64,000 nt of DNA, from NCBI GenBank assembly GCA_965225625.1, contig CBDDBH010000014.1, positions 36,992-100,991 of the forward strand, read 5' to 3'. Positions 41,068 through 49,865 of this stretch are shown here, one piece after another. The notes under the pieces were generated by a model. It was given only the letters and a program-made list of their open reading frames with translations, was not told the origin of the DNA and ran no database searches. How positions within the stretch are numbered: position 1 is the first letter of the stretch; every line of letters starts with the position of its first letter. This DNA comes from CBDDBH01 sp965225625 (GTDB lineage: Bacteria; Pseudomonadota; Gammaproteobacteria; JADZEE01). A program made the translations under genes and the position numbers.

Positions 41068-43125
41068 TCAATTCCCAAACAAACCCTTAAATATGCCCTT
41101 GACTGCCTCACCCGCCCCTTTGACCACATCGCCGGCACCGTCTATTACGCCCGTCGGCTTTCCCTCGGCCGTTGATTCGGGCGTGGTTTGTGCCGTTTGA
41201 GTCTTCGACGCGGCTGGTTTTTGACCTAAGGCAACCGCACAGACCTCCTCATCCACCGTCGCGCGGTCGAACAGGCCCTCGGCCAGCAGAGAAAGACCGC
41301 CGGTCGCAACGGCAGCGCCTACCTTTATACCGGCAGTCGCCGCGCCTTTCGCATCGGTAACAGGCGTCGGGTTTGCCAGTGTGCCGCCCAAACGAACAAA
41401 GTCAGCGAATGACGCCAGATTCAGACCCACGCCTTCGCGTGGCTTTGGCTTCGCGCCGATGTCCAGCTTTTCGGTCTTCAAGTCCACGCTGCCACCACCG
41501 AGAATATTCAACTTGGCCGTTTGCAGTGCGAATCCGCTTTCGTTTTCCGCGATTCCGTCCTTAATTGGAAAATTAATCACTGCGCATTCAACTTTGGTGG
41601 TTTCATCCTGCGACGACATCGGGTTGAGCATGCGCATCGCTTTGAACAGCATGTCACCGGTGGCAACGTCAGTGCCTTCATTACTGAGTTGGCCCTCTCC
41701 CATTATGACCAGCAGCTTGCCGTTGGCGCTGCCCATGATCTCGGCGACCGACGCGCCAGTGCCGCGCAGCACTATGGTAATGTCGGTCTTGCCGCCGGTC
41801 AGCGTGTTTTTGTCCTTCAGCTGCGGAAGCTGAGAGGGGATCAACCCGACTATGCGCACATCTTGGTTAAGCGATGCGCGTTTGCCCGACGCATCCAGCG
41901 TGATGCGTCCGCTGAACTTGCCGCCGGCGACTCCCGCGTTTAAAGGATCGATCGTCAACTTGCCGCCCGCCAAAACCACCTTTGTATTGACATCAATGAG
42001 ATCCATGTTGGCCGTTTTTATCAATTTGGCGGCAATGGTTACATTTGCATCGACGATTTTTAGTGCGTCCAGTGCCAAAGGTTCAGGTGAAAAGACCCGA
42101 TCTTTTTTCTCCTCCTCCACCGGCGCCCCGGACAACTCGGCGAGATTGAGTACTCCAGATTCGAGCTTCGCACGCAGACTCGGCCGCTCGCCCGACAACT
42201 CCAGGCTGGCGGCGCCGGCAAGATCGGAGCTTCCGAGCTGCACTTTTAAGGCATTTAGCTGATAGCCGCCGGATTCATCGCTGACCTTCGCAGAAAGCGA
42301 GACGGGACCAACCGGCGGTAACTCTGTTTCGGCAAGCTCACCGATTTGCGCAAGAGTGTCAGCGGCAATCTCGAGGGTCATATCGATACCGGTGGCCTGT
42401 TGCGGATTCTGAATACTGCCTTTGAGCGCCAGCGTCAGCCCGCCGATCTCGCCGTTAAGGTCGATGTCGTAGGGCTTATTTTGGGTCAGCGTCTTCAGTG
42501 CGCCAATTGTTCCTGACAGTCTGACTGGCGCGGTGTTGTAATCGGCCTCAATGGTAACCGCCAGCTGGCGGCCCGCGCGTTGCAACATGATAGTGGCTAT
42601 TTTGAACTCTTGCTGCGTGTCACTGCCGGCATCCGCATATCGAAGTACTGCATCGCGGATCTCGACTTCTTTTAACGCAAGCGCGGGTAACTCTGACGGG
42701 GATGCATCCGCCGCAGCCGGCTTACCGGTGCCCATCACCCAATTTGCTTCGCCCGCGGCGTTCTTTTCGAGCGAGAATATCGCCCCCGTCAAAGCCAAAC
42801 GTTTTATATCCACCGTTCCGCTGAGCAACGGCAGTAGCGCGACTCTGGCTTCAAAACGCTCGACGCTCAGCATATTCTCGGCAGTGCCCCAACTGGCGTT
42901 GCCGAATCGCACGCCTTCCATCGACACCGTTGGTATGAGTGCCATGGAAACTTTTAGATCTATATCCCCGGCAATCGTGAAGTCACGCCCTGTCTCGTCC
43001 TCCACTAGGGCGACCAGCTGGTCTTTGTAGTCATTGATATCGAGCGTCAGGATGTAACCGACCAGCGCCGCAACCGCGATACCGATAATTACGACGAAGA
43101 TGATTAACACACGTTTCATGGGCAA
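41068..43125 (-). CDS. AsmA-family protein
   Basis: A 685-residue envelope protein. An N-terminal transmembrane anchor (VLIIFVVIIGIAVAALVGYIL) precedes an AsmA domain with YKDQLVALVEDETGRDFTIAGDIDLKVSMALIPTVSMEGVRFGNASWG. The C-terminal AsmA_2-type region contains GTGASVAEIMGSANGKLLVIMGEGQLSN, followed by a Thr/Pro-rich tail. AsmA-type proteins are bridge-like proteins thought to move phospholipid to the outer membrane. It lies on the same strand as the receptor-cyclase pair with 112 bp between, so co-transcription is possible. Confidence 0.9.
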   Translation of the reverse strand: MPMKRVLIIFVVIIGIAVAALVGYILTLDINDYKDQLVALVEDETGRDFTIAGDIDLKVSMALIPTVSMEGVRFGNASWGTAENMLSVERFEARVALLPLLSGTVDIKRLALTGAIFSLEKNAAGEANWVMGTGKPAAADASPSELPALALKEVEIRDAVLRYADAGSDTQQEFKIATIMLQRAGRQLAVTIEADYNTAPVRLSGTIGALKTLTQNKPYDIDLNGEIGGLTLALKGSIQNPQQATGIDMTLEIAADTLAQIGELAETELPPVGPVSLSAKVSDESGGYQLNALKVQLGSSDLAGAASLELSGERPSLRAKLESGVLNLAELSGAPVEEEKKDRVFSPEPLALDALKIVDANVTIAAKLIKTANMDLIDVNTKVVLAGGKLTIDPLNAGVAGGKFSGRITLDASGKRASLNQDVRIVGLIPSQLPQLKDKNTLTGGKTDITIVLRGTGASVAEIMGSANGKLLVIMGEGQLSNEGTDVATGDMLFKAMRMLNPMSSQDETTKVECAVINFPIKDGIAENESGFALQTAKLNILGGGSVDLKTEKLDIGAKPKPREGVGLNLASFADFVRLGGTLANPTPVTDAKGAATAGIKVGAAVATGGLSLLAEGLFDRATVDEEVCAVALGQKPAASKTQTAQTTPESTAEGKPTGVIDGAGDVVKGAGEAVKGIFKGLFGN

Positions 43126-43282
43126 CTCCTTGTTGTGCGGGCTCCCGCGATTCGCGGCGGGGCAGCGAATTATACCGGAGCGGCTATTTCATCCAGCACC
43201 GCCGTGGCTAACGCCGCTCCGCCGCCTGTGGGGCAGCACGGCACTCGGCAAAGCCTTCGACCTACGTTAAAGTACGCGCCGC

Positions 43283-43329
43283 GATCGTGCCCATTGTTAT
43301 GCACGATCCACGCCCTCGCTTAGCGTGGT
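43283..43329. promoter_or_regulatory. Two adjacent inverted repeats between asmA-like and MFS genes
   Basis: GATCGTGC, 10 bp, GCACGATC (43283-43308) is followed directly by CCACGC, 9 bp, GCGTGG (43309-43329). The divergent gap of 271 bp contains no gene. The tandem stems could be regulator sites or an untranslated leader for the rightward MFS gene. Confidence 0.4.
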
Positions 43330-43396
43330 TACGAGACAATGGGGTTTGCATAGTGCGCCAGTCTACCGGAGCCGTCCACACCAAAGGCGCCTGACA

Positions 43397-44677
43397 ATGC
43401 CGGAATCGAAAACCCACAACGGCCGCTACTGGCCGCGCCGATACACCATCGTAGGCCTGTGCTTTTGCAGCACGTTCATTTGCTATATCGATCGCGTAAA
43501 TATCTCCGTCGCGATTATTCCGATGGCTAAGCAGTTTGGTTGGACCGAGGTCGAAAAAGGCTTGATCCTGTCGTCGTTCTTCCTGGGTTATATCCTCACC
43601 CAAGTCATCGGCGGCTGGTTGGGCAACAAATTTGGCGGCAAGCTCATACTCGGGCTTGGCGTGTTGTGGTGGTCTGTGTTTACCATCTTGACGCCACTCG
43701 CCGCGATGCTGTCGCTGCCTGTGTTGCTGGCCGCCCGAGTTGCCATGGGCATGGGCGAAGGTGTCGCGTTTCCAGCGATCTACAGCCTGTTCAGCCGCTG
43801 GATACCCAGCGATGAAAAGGCCCGCGCCGTCACTTTCAATCTGAGTGGCCTTGCGTTCGGCACAATCACGGCTATCAGCATCACGCCGTGGATTGCTACG
43901 ACGCTAGGCTGGCAGCTGGTGTTCTATCTGTTTGGCGCACTCGGCTTCGTATGGCTGTACTTCTGGTGGCGTAACGCCGCCAGCAACCCGGCCGAGCACC
44001 CGAGCATATCCGCCGAAGAGTTGCATCATATCGAAAGCAGCGCCTCCACAAAGAATCAGCCCACTGCTATCCCCTGGCGGCGGCTGCTAAGCAGCGCGCC
44101 GGTGTGGGCACTCATCATCAATCACTTCTGCAATAATTGGGGCTTCTATGTGCTGCTGACCTGGTTGCCCAGTTACTTTTCCAGTGAACTTGGGATCAAG
44201 TTAGGCTCAGTTTGGATTTACGTCGCTCCGCCATGGATCACGTTGTTCGTGATGACTAACGTCGCAGGCTGGATCGCCGACAGTTTGTTCAAGCGCGGTT
44301 TATCGACAACCGCGGTGCGCAAAATCATGCAAACCGTGGGCATGTTGGGGCCCGCGGTATTCCTTATATTAGTCACCAAAGCAGACTCCGCGCCGCAGGC
44401 CGTGATGTTACTGAGCTGTACCCTGGGCCTGGTTTCCTTCGCCTTCGCGGGTTTCGGACCCAATCACCTGGACATCGCGCCGCGCTATGCGGACATTCTG
44501 TTCGGGATAACTAATACCGCGGGTACGCTGCCCGGGATCCTAGGCGTCGCCCTTACCGGTTGGCTGATCACGCTCACTGGTTCATATGAAGCCGCGTTTC
44601 AGGTGGCGGCGGGTGTCTATGTATTCGGCACCGTGGTGTGGTTATTGTTTGCGACAGGGGAACGGGTAATTGATTAG
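43397..44677 (+). CDS. MFS transporter, ACS (anion:cation symporter)/SLC17-like
   Basis: A 426-residue major facilitator. FICYIDRVNISVAIIPMAKQFGW and SSFFLGYILTQVIGGWLGNKFGGK are hallmark motifs of the ACS/SLC17-type group (sugar acid, phthalate and organic anion carriers). ARVAMGMGEGVAFPAIYSLFSRWIP in helix four fits. The ATG at 43397 (MPESKTHNG) is chosen; the in-frame start at 43325 lies in the inverted-repeat region. A perfect hairpin terminator follows 28 bp after the stop. The substrate is probably an organic acid. Confidence 0.88.
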   Translation: MPESKTHNGRYWPRRYTIVGLCFCSTFICYIDRVNISVAIIPMAKQFGWTEVEKGLILSSFFLGYILTQVIGGWLGNKFGGKLILGLGVLWWSVFTILTPLAAMLSLPVLLAARVAMGMGEGVAFPAIYSLFSRWIPSDEKARAVTFNLSGLAFGTITAISITPWIATTLGWQLVFYLFGALGFVWLYFWWRNAASNPAEHPSISAEELHHIESSASTKNQPTAIPWRRLLSSAPVWALIINHFCNNWGFYVLLTWLPSYFSSELGIKLGSVWIYVAPPWITLFVMTNVAGWIADSLFKRGLSTTAVRKIMQTVGMLGPAVFLILVTKADSAPQAVMLLSCTLGLVSFAFAGFGPNHLDIAPRYADILFGITNTAGTLPGILGVALTGWLITLTGSYEAAFQVAAGVYVFGTVVWLLFATGERVID

Positions 44678-44705
44678 TTAGGCTTAACTGGCTGTGAGCT
44701 TCGTT

Positions 44706-44757
44706 AAATAACCCCTCACCCGACCGCCAGGGATGGCGGTCGGGTGAGGGGTTATTT
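44706..44757. terminator. Perfect 24 bp hairpin, bidirectional terminator candidate
   Basis: Arms at 44706-44729 and 44734-44757 are exact inverted repeats around a GGGA loop, with ends AAATAACCCC and GGGGTTATTT. It lies between the convergent MFS and methyltransferase genes. A/T flanks on both sides would give intrinsic termination in both directions. A sister copy is at 60245-60288. Confidence 0.75.
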
Positions 44758-44831
44758 TGACTTAAGGCAGATGTAGCTTCTAACCTCCTTGCTCAAGTAA
44801 CGATCTCCTCGCGCCTAAGATGCCATCTCTA

Positions 44832-45836
44832 CTAAACCGCCTTGCGGCCGATTACATCAAACAGTGCACCTTCGCGGGCGATGGTGGCTAGCCAGGAGAG
44901 CTGGGTGACAACACGTTGCGCTTTGTTGCCTGGATGGGTTTTGGCAAACAGCAGTTCTTCATCTTCGCCGGGTGTGCCTAAAATTGCCGGGCTTGCGTTC
45001 AGGAACTCGATGCCGTTGTCGGCGAACCAGTCGAGTACGTCATCGATGGAGTGCCAGGTTTCATGCGGATTGTAGTATTGGTCCTTAATCCAGATCTCGG
45101 CTTTGCGTTCATCGTGGATACGCGAACGCACCACATAATCGAGTTTCGGTCCCAACAACCCTATTACCTTGGAGCGCAACCAGGTGGGGATCCGCGCGTA
45201 ACGGTTGTACAAACCGACCATGACGATTCCACCCGGTTTAAGTTTGCGAACGATCTGCGCGAACGCACGTCGCGCATCGAAAGTGTGGTGTAGCACACCG
45301 TGTGAGATAACGACGTCGAACGCATTATCCTTGATGGCCAGATTGAATATATTCATCTGCGCGAAGTTGCTACGCGTAAGGTGGTTGCGCAGTTTGTGTT
45401 CCAGCGCAAGCTCCAGGCTGCTCAGAGACAAGTCGATGCCTAACACCTGGTTGTTATTGAGCTGCAGAAAATGCGACAACTGACCCGTGCCACAACCACA
45501 CTCTAGGATGAGTTTGTTGTAACCGATCGCTTCCAGCAGCTGACTGGTAAACGGGTTCTCATGTCCCTTACGAACCAGTTCTCCAAATTCTTCCACACCC
45601 TCGTAATTAGGAAATGGATTCTCTTCGTAGAAAGATTGCACTTTCTCGGTTACATCAGTTGCTTCCCCCGGCGCCGGAGCATAAAGCGAAGGGATCTGCT
45701 TTACGTACGGGAAAGTCTGACCCGTCGTTTTACACGACAAACCCTCAGCGGACTGCTCAAGCGTGCTGCCATCGTCGGCGCCCGGCGCCTTGAGGCATTC
45801 CAGCACTTTGTCGCTGAACAATTGCGACATCACCAT
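44832..45836 (-). CDS. SAM-dependent class I methyltransferase
   Basis: A 334-residue protein. Residues 1 to about 60 resemble a Trm112/UPF0434-like domain, though with few cysteines (CLKAPGADDGSTL, FPYVKQIPSLYA). The methyltransferase core has ILECGCGTGQLSHFL, VLGIDLS, and the post-I loop VVISHGVLHHTFDARRAFAQIVRKLKPGG. The ATG at 45836 overlaps the carbamoyltransferase stop, so the genes are coupled. It probably methylates a small molecule or sugar made by the same cluster. An 11-residue stretch near its end (QRVVTQLSWLA) recurs as a remnant at 49776-49808. Confidence 0.88.
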   Translation of the reverse strand: MVMSQLFSDKVLECLKAPGADDGSTLEQSAEGLSCKTTGQTFPYVKQIPSLYAPAPGEATDVTEKVQSFYEENPFPNYEGVEEFGELVRKGHENPFTSQLLEAIGYNKLILECGCGTGQLSHFLQLNNNQVLGIDLSLSSLELALEHKLRNHLTRSNFAQMNIFNLAIKDNAFDVVISHGVLHHTFDARRAFAQIVRKLKPGGIVMVGLYNRYARIPTWLRSKVIGLLGPKLDYVVRSRIHDERKAEIWIKDQYYNPHETWHSIDDVLDWFADNGIEFLNASPAILGTPGEDEELLFAKTHPGNKAQRVVTQLSWLATIAREGALFDVIGRKAV

Positions 45837-47626
45837 TGCTGCTCTTTGAACAGCACCGTGTTGTTCATGACCAGCACGTCCATCTCAGTACCCATAAAGC
45901 ATCGGTACGCGTCTTCAGGCGTGCACACGATCGGTTCGTCGCGAATATTGAAGCTTGTGTTCACGAGCACTCCACAATCGGTAAGAGCTTTAAACTCACG
46001 CAGCAGCCGATGAAAACGCGGGTTGCTATCCTCACTGACCGTCTGGATCCGCGCAGAATAATCGACGTGGGTAACCGCCGGGATATCGCTTCTGACAACT
46101 TTAAGCTTATCGATCCCGAACAGAGACTGTTCCTGCGCGGTGGGCTGCATACAGCGCTCACTGTTCACCGGAGCGACCATCAGCATGTAGAGGCTGTCAC
46201 CGTCGAACTCGAAATACTCCGCTACGTCTTCACGCAACACGGCGGGGGCAAACGGCCGAAAGCTTTCGCGATACTTAATTTTCAGGTTGAGTATGCTCTG
46301 AGTGTCAGCGGATTTCGGGTTGCCCAATATCGATCTATTACCCAACGCGCGCGGGCCAAATTCCATACGCCCCTGAAACCAGCCCACTACTTTGTTGTCC
46401 GCCAGCGCCTGCGCAGCTACGGGGAACATGCGTTCATCATCCAACACTTCATAGACGGCTTGGTATCGATCCAAGGTTTCGCCAATCGTGTCGTCGCCGA
46501 ATTCCGGACCCAGATACCCACCCGCCATGCCGTCGGCGCCATTAACCGTTCTCGCATTGCTATCGGCAAATTTATAGTGGATGTCCAGGGCAACGCCGGC
46601 GGCACTACCAGCATCACCGGCAGCCGGTTGGATCCAGATGTCGTCAAACAACCCACTGCGCAGCAACTTGCCGTTTGCGACGCAATTCAGTGCCACGCCG
46701 CCGGCCATGCACAGATTGCGTTCACCGGTTTCGCGTTGCAGGGAACGGCAGATCTTCAATACGATGTCTTCGGTAACCTGCTGCACCGAGCAGGCAAGAT
46801 CCATGTGCCGTTGCGTCATCGGTTCGGCCGCAACCCGCGGCGGTTCACCATCGAACAACTCGGCAAATCGATTGTTGGTCATGGTCAGCCCGGTGCAGTA
46901 GTTGAAATAGTCCATATTCAAACGAAACGAACCGTCGTCTTTGACGTCGATGAGATTTTCATAGATCCGATCAACGAACTTCGGCCGCCCATAAGGCGCC
47001 AGACCCATCACTTTGTATTCTCCGTCGTTTACCTTAAATCCGAGATAGTAGGTAAATGCTGCGTAGAGCAATCCGAGCGAATGCGGAAACCGGATCTCCT
47101 TAAACAGCTCGATGTCGCTGTCGTGGCCTCGCCCCAGGGTCGTTGTCGCCCATTCACCGACGCCATCCATAATCAGAATGGCCGCCTGTTGGAATGGCGA
47201 CGGATAAAATGCCGCGGCTGCGTGCGATTGGTGGTGAAATCCGAATACAACTTTCTCTTCGTCGCACATGCCATTGCCGAGCTTGTTGAGCTCATCGACA
47301 ATTACATTCTTTTGGAACAATTTTTCCTTTACCCATACGGGCAACGCGCTGGCGAACGAGCGGTATCCAGAGGGCGCATAGGTAAAATAGGTTTCCAGCA
47401 ATCGATCAAACGTCAGCAACGGTTTGTCGTAGAAACCCACATAATCCACCTGTGACAAACTTAGCCCGGCGGCGTCCAGGCAGTAGGCGGCGGCACGGGC
47501 TGGGAATCCGGAATCATTTTTTACACGCGTAAACCGTTCCTCCTGAGCAGCCGCGACGATAAGACCGTCGTCAACCAAGGCGGCCGCACTGTCGTGGTAA
47601 AACGCGGAAATACCCAGAATTTTCAT
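45830..47626 (-). CDS. Carbamoyltransferase (NodU/CmcH/TobZ family)
   Basis: A 598-residue O-carbamoyltransferase. The N-terminal Kae1-like/HSP70-actin domain starts MKILGISAFYHDSAAALVDDG and contains FGFHHQSHAAAAFYPSPF, with metal-binding His residues, and NLCMAGGVALNCVANG. The C-terminal YrdC-like carbamoylating part has GPRALGNRSILGNPKS, YRESFRPFAPAVL and LVNTSFNIRDEPIVCTPEDA. Such enzymes make carbamoyl-AMP from carbamoyl phosphate and transfer it to a sugar or antibiotic hydroxyl. I use the ATG at 47626, since the frame beyond it overlaps the small DUF5989-like gene. Confidence 0.95.
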   Translation of the reverse strand: MKILGISAFYHDSAAALVDDGLIVAAAQEERFTRVKNDSGFPARAAAYCLDAAGLSLSQVDYVGFYDKPLLTFDRLLETYFTYAPSGYRSFASALPVWVKEKLFQKNVIVDELNKLGNGMCDEEKVVFGFHHQSHAAAAFYPSPFQQAAILIMDGVGEWATTTLGRGHDSDIELFKEIRFPHSLGLLYAAFTYYLGFKVNDGEYKVMGLAPYGRPKFVDRIYENLIDVKDDGSFRLNMDYFNYCTGLTMTNNRFAELFDGEPPRVAAEPMTQRHMDLACSVQQVTEDIVLKICRSLQRETGERNLCMAGGVALNCVANGKLLRSGLFDDIWIQPAAGDAGSAAGVALDIHYKFADSNARTVNGADGMAGGYLGPEFGDDTIGETLDRYQAVYEVLDDERMFPVAAQALADNKVVGWFQGRMEFGPRALGNRSILGNPKSADTQSILNLKIKYRESFRPFAPAVLREDVAEYFEFDGDSLYMLMVAPVNSERCMQPTAQEQSLFGIDKLKVVRSDIPAVTHVDYSARIQTVSEDSNPRFHRLLREFKALTDCGVLVNTSFNIRDEPIVCTPEDAYRCFMGTEMDVLVMNNTVLFKEQQW

Positions 47627-47633
47627 TGCAGCG

Positions 47634-47786
47634 CTAAAAAATCGCGTAGATGAACGGCGCGATAGCGCTCGATTGGACGACGACAATCAGCCCGCCGACG
47701 AGCAGCAACATCACAATAGCAGGGACCATCCAAAATTTCTTATGGACTCTTGCGAACTTGAGCAGTTGTTTTAATAGCGAAATCAC
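47634..47786 (-). CDS. DUF5989-like 50-residue membrane protein
   Basis: A short gene from a GTG at 47786 to a TAG at 47634. It reads ISLLKQLLKFARVHKKFW, then a single hydrophobic helix (VPAIVMLLLVGGLIVVV) and the end QSSAIAPFIYAIF. A basic N-terminus, one helix and a SAxAPFIYxxF end are typical of the DUF5989 proteins that accompany carbamoyltransferase genes. It starts 20 bp after the SxtJ-like stop and ends 7 bp before the carbamoyltransferase ATG. The function is unknown. Confidence 0.85.
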   Translation of the reverse strand: MISLLKQLLKFARVHKKFWMVPAIVMLLLVGGLIVVVQSSAIAPFIYAIF

Positions 47787-47805
47787 CGCGGTTACCTATC
47801 CTCCA

Positions 47806-48195
47806 TCAAAACAGATCCTTATAGGTTTCTTTATCGCCGTGCCGCGTGATTTGCTGCCAATAACTTTCAGCACCTGGTTCCGCCGCGCGCTGCAAAGGAT
47901 CGCGCTTAATAACACGCATGACCATGGCGATAGGCAGGATCACGACACAAAACGCGGCGCCCGACACCAGTGAATTCGTCACTAGCGCGATTACCGGGAC
48001 CAGCTTGGCCCACAACCTATTCACTGGCATTAACACCCCAGGGACGGTGGTGGCTAAGCCCGCGAACGTCAGTGCTGCGACTATTGCCCAAACGGCAACT
48101 GCATCAAACATCCACCAGCCAATGAACGTGATGAAGCTAAACAGTCCGGCGAATGCGTAACCAAAGGCACGGTCGCTTAGCTGGTGTTGTTGCAT
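47806..48195 (-). CDS. SxtJ-like membrane protein
   Basis: A 129-residue protein with about three or four hydrophobic segments (GYAFAGLFSFITFIGWWMF, VAVWAIVAALTFAGLA, LVSGAAFCVVILPIAMVMRV) and a soluble C-terminal tail (RDPLQRAAEPGAESYWQQITRHGDKETYKDLF). The order and the SYW...F tail match SxtJ, a small protein from the saxitoxin cluster found beside carbamoyltransferases. Its ATG overlaps the SGNH stop (TAATG). A role in presenting the substrate to the carbamoyltransferase is possible but unproven. Confidence 0.8.
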   Translation of the reverse strand: MQQHQLSDRAFGYAFAGLFSFITFIGWWMFDAVAVWAIVAALTFAGLATTVPGVLMPVNRLWAKLVPVIALVTNSLVSGAAFCVVILPIAMVMRVIKRDPLQRAAEPGAESYWQQITRHGDKETYKDLF

Positions 48196-49580
48196 TACTC
48201 GGATCCCGGAGGCAAGGACTGAGCACCGGGAATCGCGGTCAAGGCCGACGTTTTGCGAAAGAGCTGTAGCGACGACTGAGTCTCAATACGGGAGGCAATC
48301 ATAGAAGCAAAAATTGCGTGCGCATGTTCGTCGGCATGTCCTTCCCACAGACTGACGCGAAACTCGAGTCCGTGGTAACGTCGATAGTATTTCTCCAGTT
48401 CGATAACCTCCATCCCCGATTCACGCAAATAGTGCTCCGCTACCATTGCGATTTGATGTCCGTCGCCATCAAGCGTCGGCAACTGATCGAGCACCATAGC
48501 TACGACCGGTGGCAAACCCTGGTCGATCACAAACGCGTTCATGGCTTTTACGTTCCTGCCGAAGCGTTGCTGGTACCCCTCAAAATCTTCGAGAATGTCA
48601 TCAAAGAAATTCTTTCGTAGTCCCGCCGAGCGCAGACTAGCATCGTAAGCATGCGCAGCAAATCGGGCAAAACGGGAATGGTTCAATACAAAGCGTTTTA
48701 GCGTTGGCGATATGGGCAATTCGTACCCTCTTGCGTTGTATTGACCCGCTTGCGACGGCAGGAAGTCATTAATCACGACACCATAGAAAACCAGATCGGG
48801 CTGAAGTTGGGGAACATAGGTCTCAACGACATTGAGAATGTCCTCGCTTTGCCAGCCGTTTATTCCAAGGTTCACTACCTCAATGCGATACTTCTCACCC
48901 AATATTTGCTGCAACAACTCTGTGTAAGTGTACTGTTCAGCTACGCCATAGCCGTAGGTCATGCTATCGCCAACAACCATAAGTCGAAAGGTATGCTCGT
49001 CCCGCGGCGGGAAGGGAGTTGTCCGTCGAAAACCATTTTCATCAAAGACGAACAACACATCGTGCCATCGGTGAGCGCTATGAGAGCCAGGTACCTTAAC
49101 TTTTCCCCGCTTCCAGGTCTGCGGCATAGTCAACGCGCCGTGGCGCCGCACGATATTTGCTCGCCCGGCTGCAGACAGAGGGATATCGAACTTTTCGACA
49201 AGTGCCAGACGGGCCGCTGTTTTGGCATCTGTCCAGGAGCGTTGCTTGTTCGCATCGACGATTTGCTCGCGCGATCCGAGAAAAATCTCCGCTGTCACCA
49301 CCGCAAGCATGAGTCCAAAGACCATCAACGCGCCTAACTGAAACCCCAACAGCGAGCTTTGCCGACCGATCACTGCATACAAACAACGCACCAGATAACC
49401 CAGAGCGAGTAATCCTGCAATCAGCCCGGCGGCCGTGACTATCCAAAAAACAGAGTTATAGACGTAGCGAGTACAAACTAGAACGAGGGCGCTGACGAGC
49501 ACCGACACCGTGCAATGAACAGCCGGCTCAACGAGGCGCTTGGGCAGCGCTTGCGTGGCGGCATCGTTGGTTTGCGTCAC
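48195..49580 (-). CDS. Membrane-anchored SGNH/GDSL hydrolase-like protein
   Basis: A 461-residue protein. The N-terminal part has about three hydrophobic segments (VHCTVSVLVSALVLVCTRYVY, IVTAAGLIAGLLALGYLV, LGFQLGALMVFGLMLAVVTAEIFL). The hydrolase domain follows, with block I VVGDSMTYGYGV, block II VNLGINGWQSEDIL, block III VFYGVVINDFLPSQ and a late DEHAH block. Such anchored SGNH domains often add or remove acyl groups on surface glycans. First gene of the leftward operon, it is translationally coupled to the SxtJ-like gene. Confidence 0.85.
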   Translation of the reverse strand: MTQTNDAATQALPKRLVEPAVHCTVSVLVSALVLVCTRYVYNSVFWIVTAAGLIAGLLALGYLVRCLYAVIGRQSSLLGFQLGALMVFGLMLAVVTAEIFLGSREQIVDANKQRSWTDAKTAARLALVEKFDIPLSAAGRANIVRRHGALTMPQTWKRGKVKVPGSHSAHRWHDVLFVFDENGFRRTTPFPPRDEHTFRLMVVGDSMTYGYGVAEQYTYTELLQQILGEKYRIEVVNLGINGWQSEDILNVVETYVPQLQPDLVFYGVVINDFLPSQAGQYNARGYELPISPTLKRFVLNHSRFARFAAHAYDASLRSAGLRKNFFDDILEDFEGYQQRFGRNVKAMNAFVIDQGLPPVVAMVLDQLPTLDGDGHQIAMVAEHYLRESGMEVIELEKYYRRYHGLEFRVSLWEGHADEHAHAIFASMIASRIETQSSLQLFRKTSALTAIPGAQSLPPGSE

Positions 49581-49668
49581 GCTATGGATCTGTCAGCTAT
49601 AGCCGGTGGGGCGCACGCCAGGAGTTTACTGACTGACAGTCACTTGTAAAGCACTTACCCGACCCAAG

Positions 49669-49770
49669 CCCGCATATTGCATAAAGGAGTGATGGCGAGG
49701 AGTCCTTGCATTTTATTATCCATCCCTCTCCCACAAGTGGCGAGGGGCTTAAACGGCGGTTCCCTTCTCG
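49669..49770. repeat. Repeat-bearing intergenic segment
   Basis: Bases 49669-49688 read CCCGCATATTGCATAAAGGA, matching the MITE-like terminal repeat at 11171 at 18 of 20 positions. Bases 49725-49770 are a C-rich hairpin copy (CCCTCTCCCACAAGTGGCGA, GGGGC). Together with the methyltransferase remnant they fill the 285 bp between the SGNH and YciI genes. No intact gene is present. Confidence 0.55.
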
Positions 49771-49775
49771 CCGCA

Positions 49776-49808
49776 GGCAAGCCAAGAGAGTTGAGTAACA
49801 ACACGCTG
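49776..49808 (-). pseudogene. Remnant of a methyltransferase C-terminus
   Basis: The minus strand encodes QRVVTQLSWLA, identical to residues of the intact methyltransferase at 44832-45836, while the DNA differs at about seven synonymous sites. A stop codon precedes it and repeat sequence follows it. It looks like the surviving core of a second, diverged copy at the upstream end of the carbamoyltransferase operon. Confidence 0.6.
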
Positions 49809-49865
49809 CTAAAAAGCAGCAGATTTCCATTCAGCAACTCGATAATTAGGTCGATAGGACCTTCT

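Noticed and set aside
45836..47455. 539-codon plus-strand ORF antisense to the carbamoyltransferase
   Set aside because: The opposite strand encodes a complete, clearly recognisable carbamoyltransferase. The antisense translation shows no family motif.
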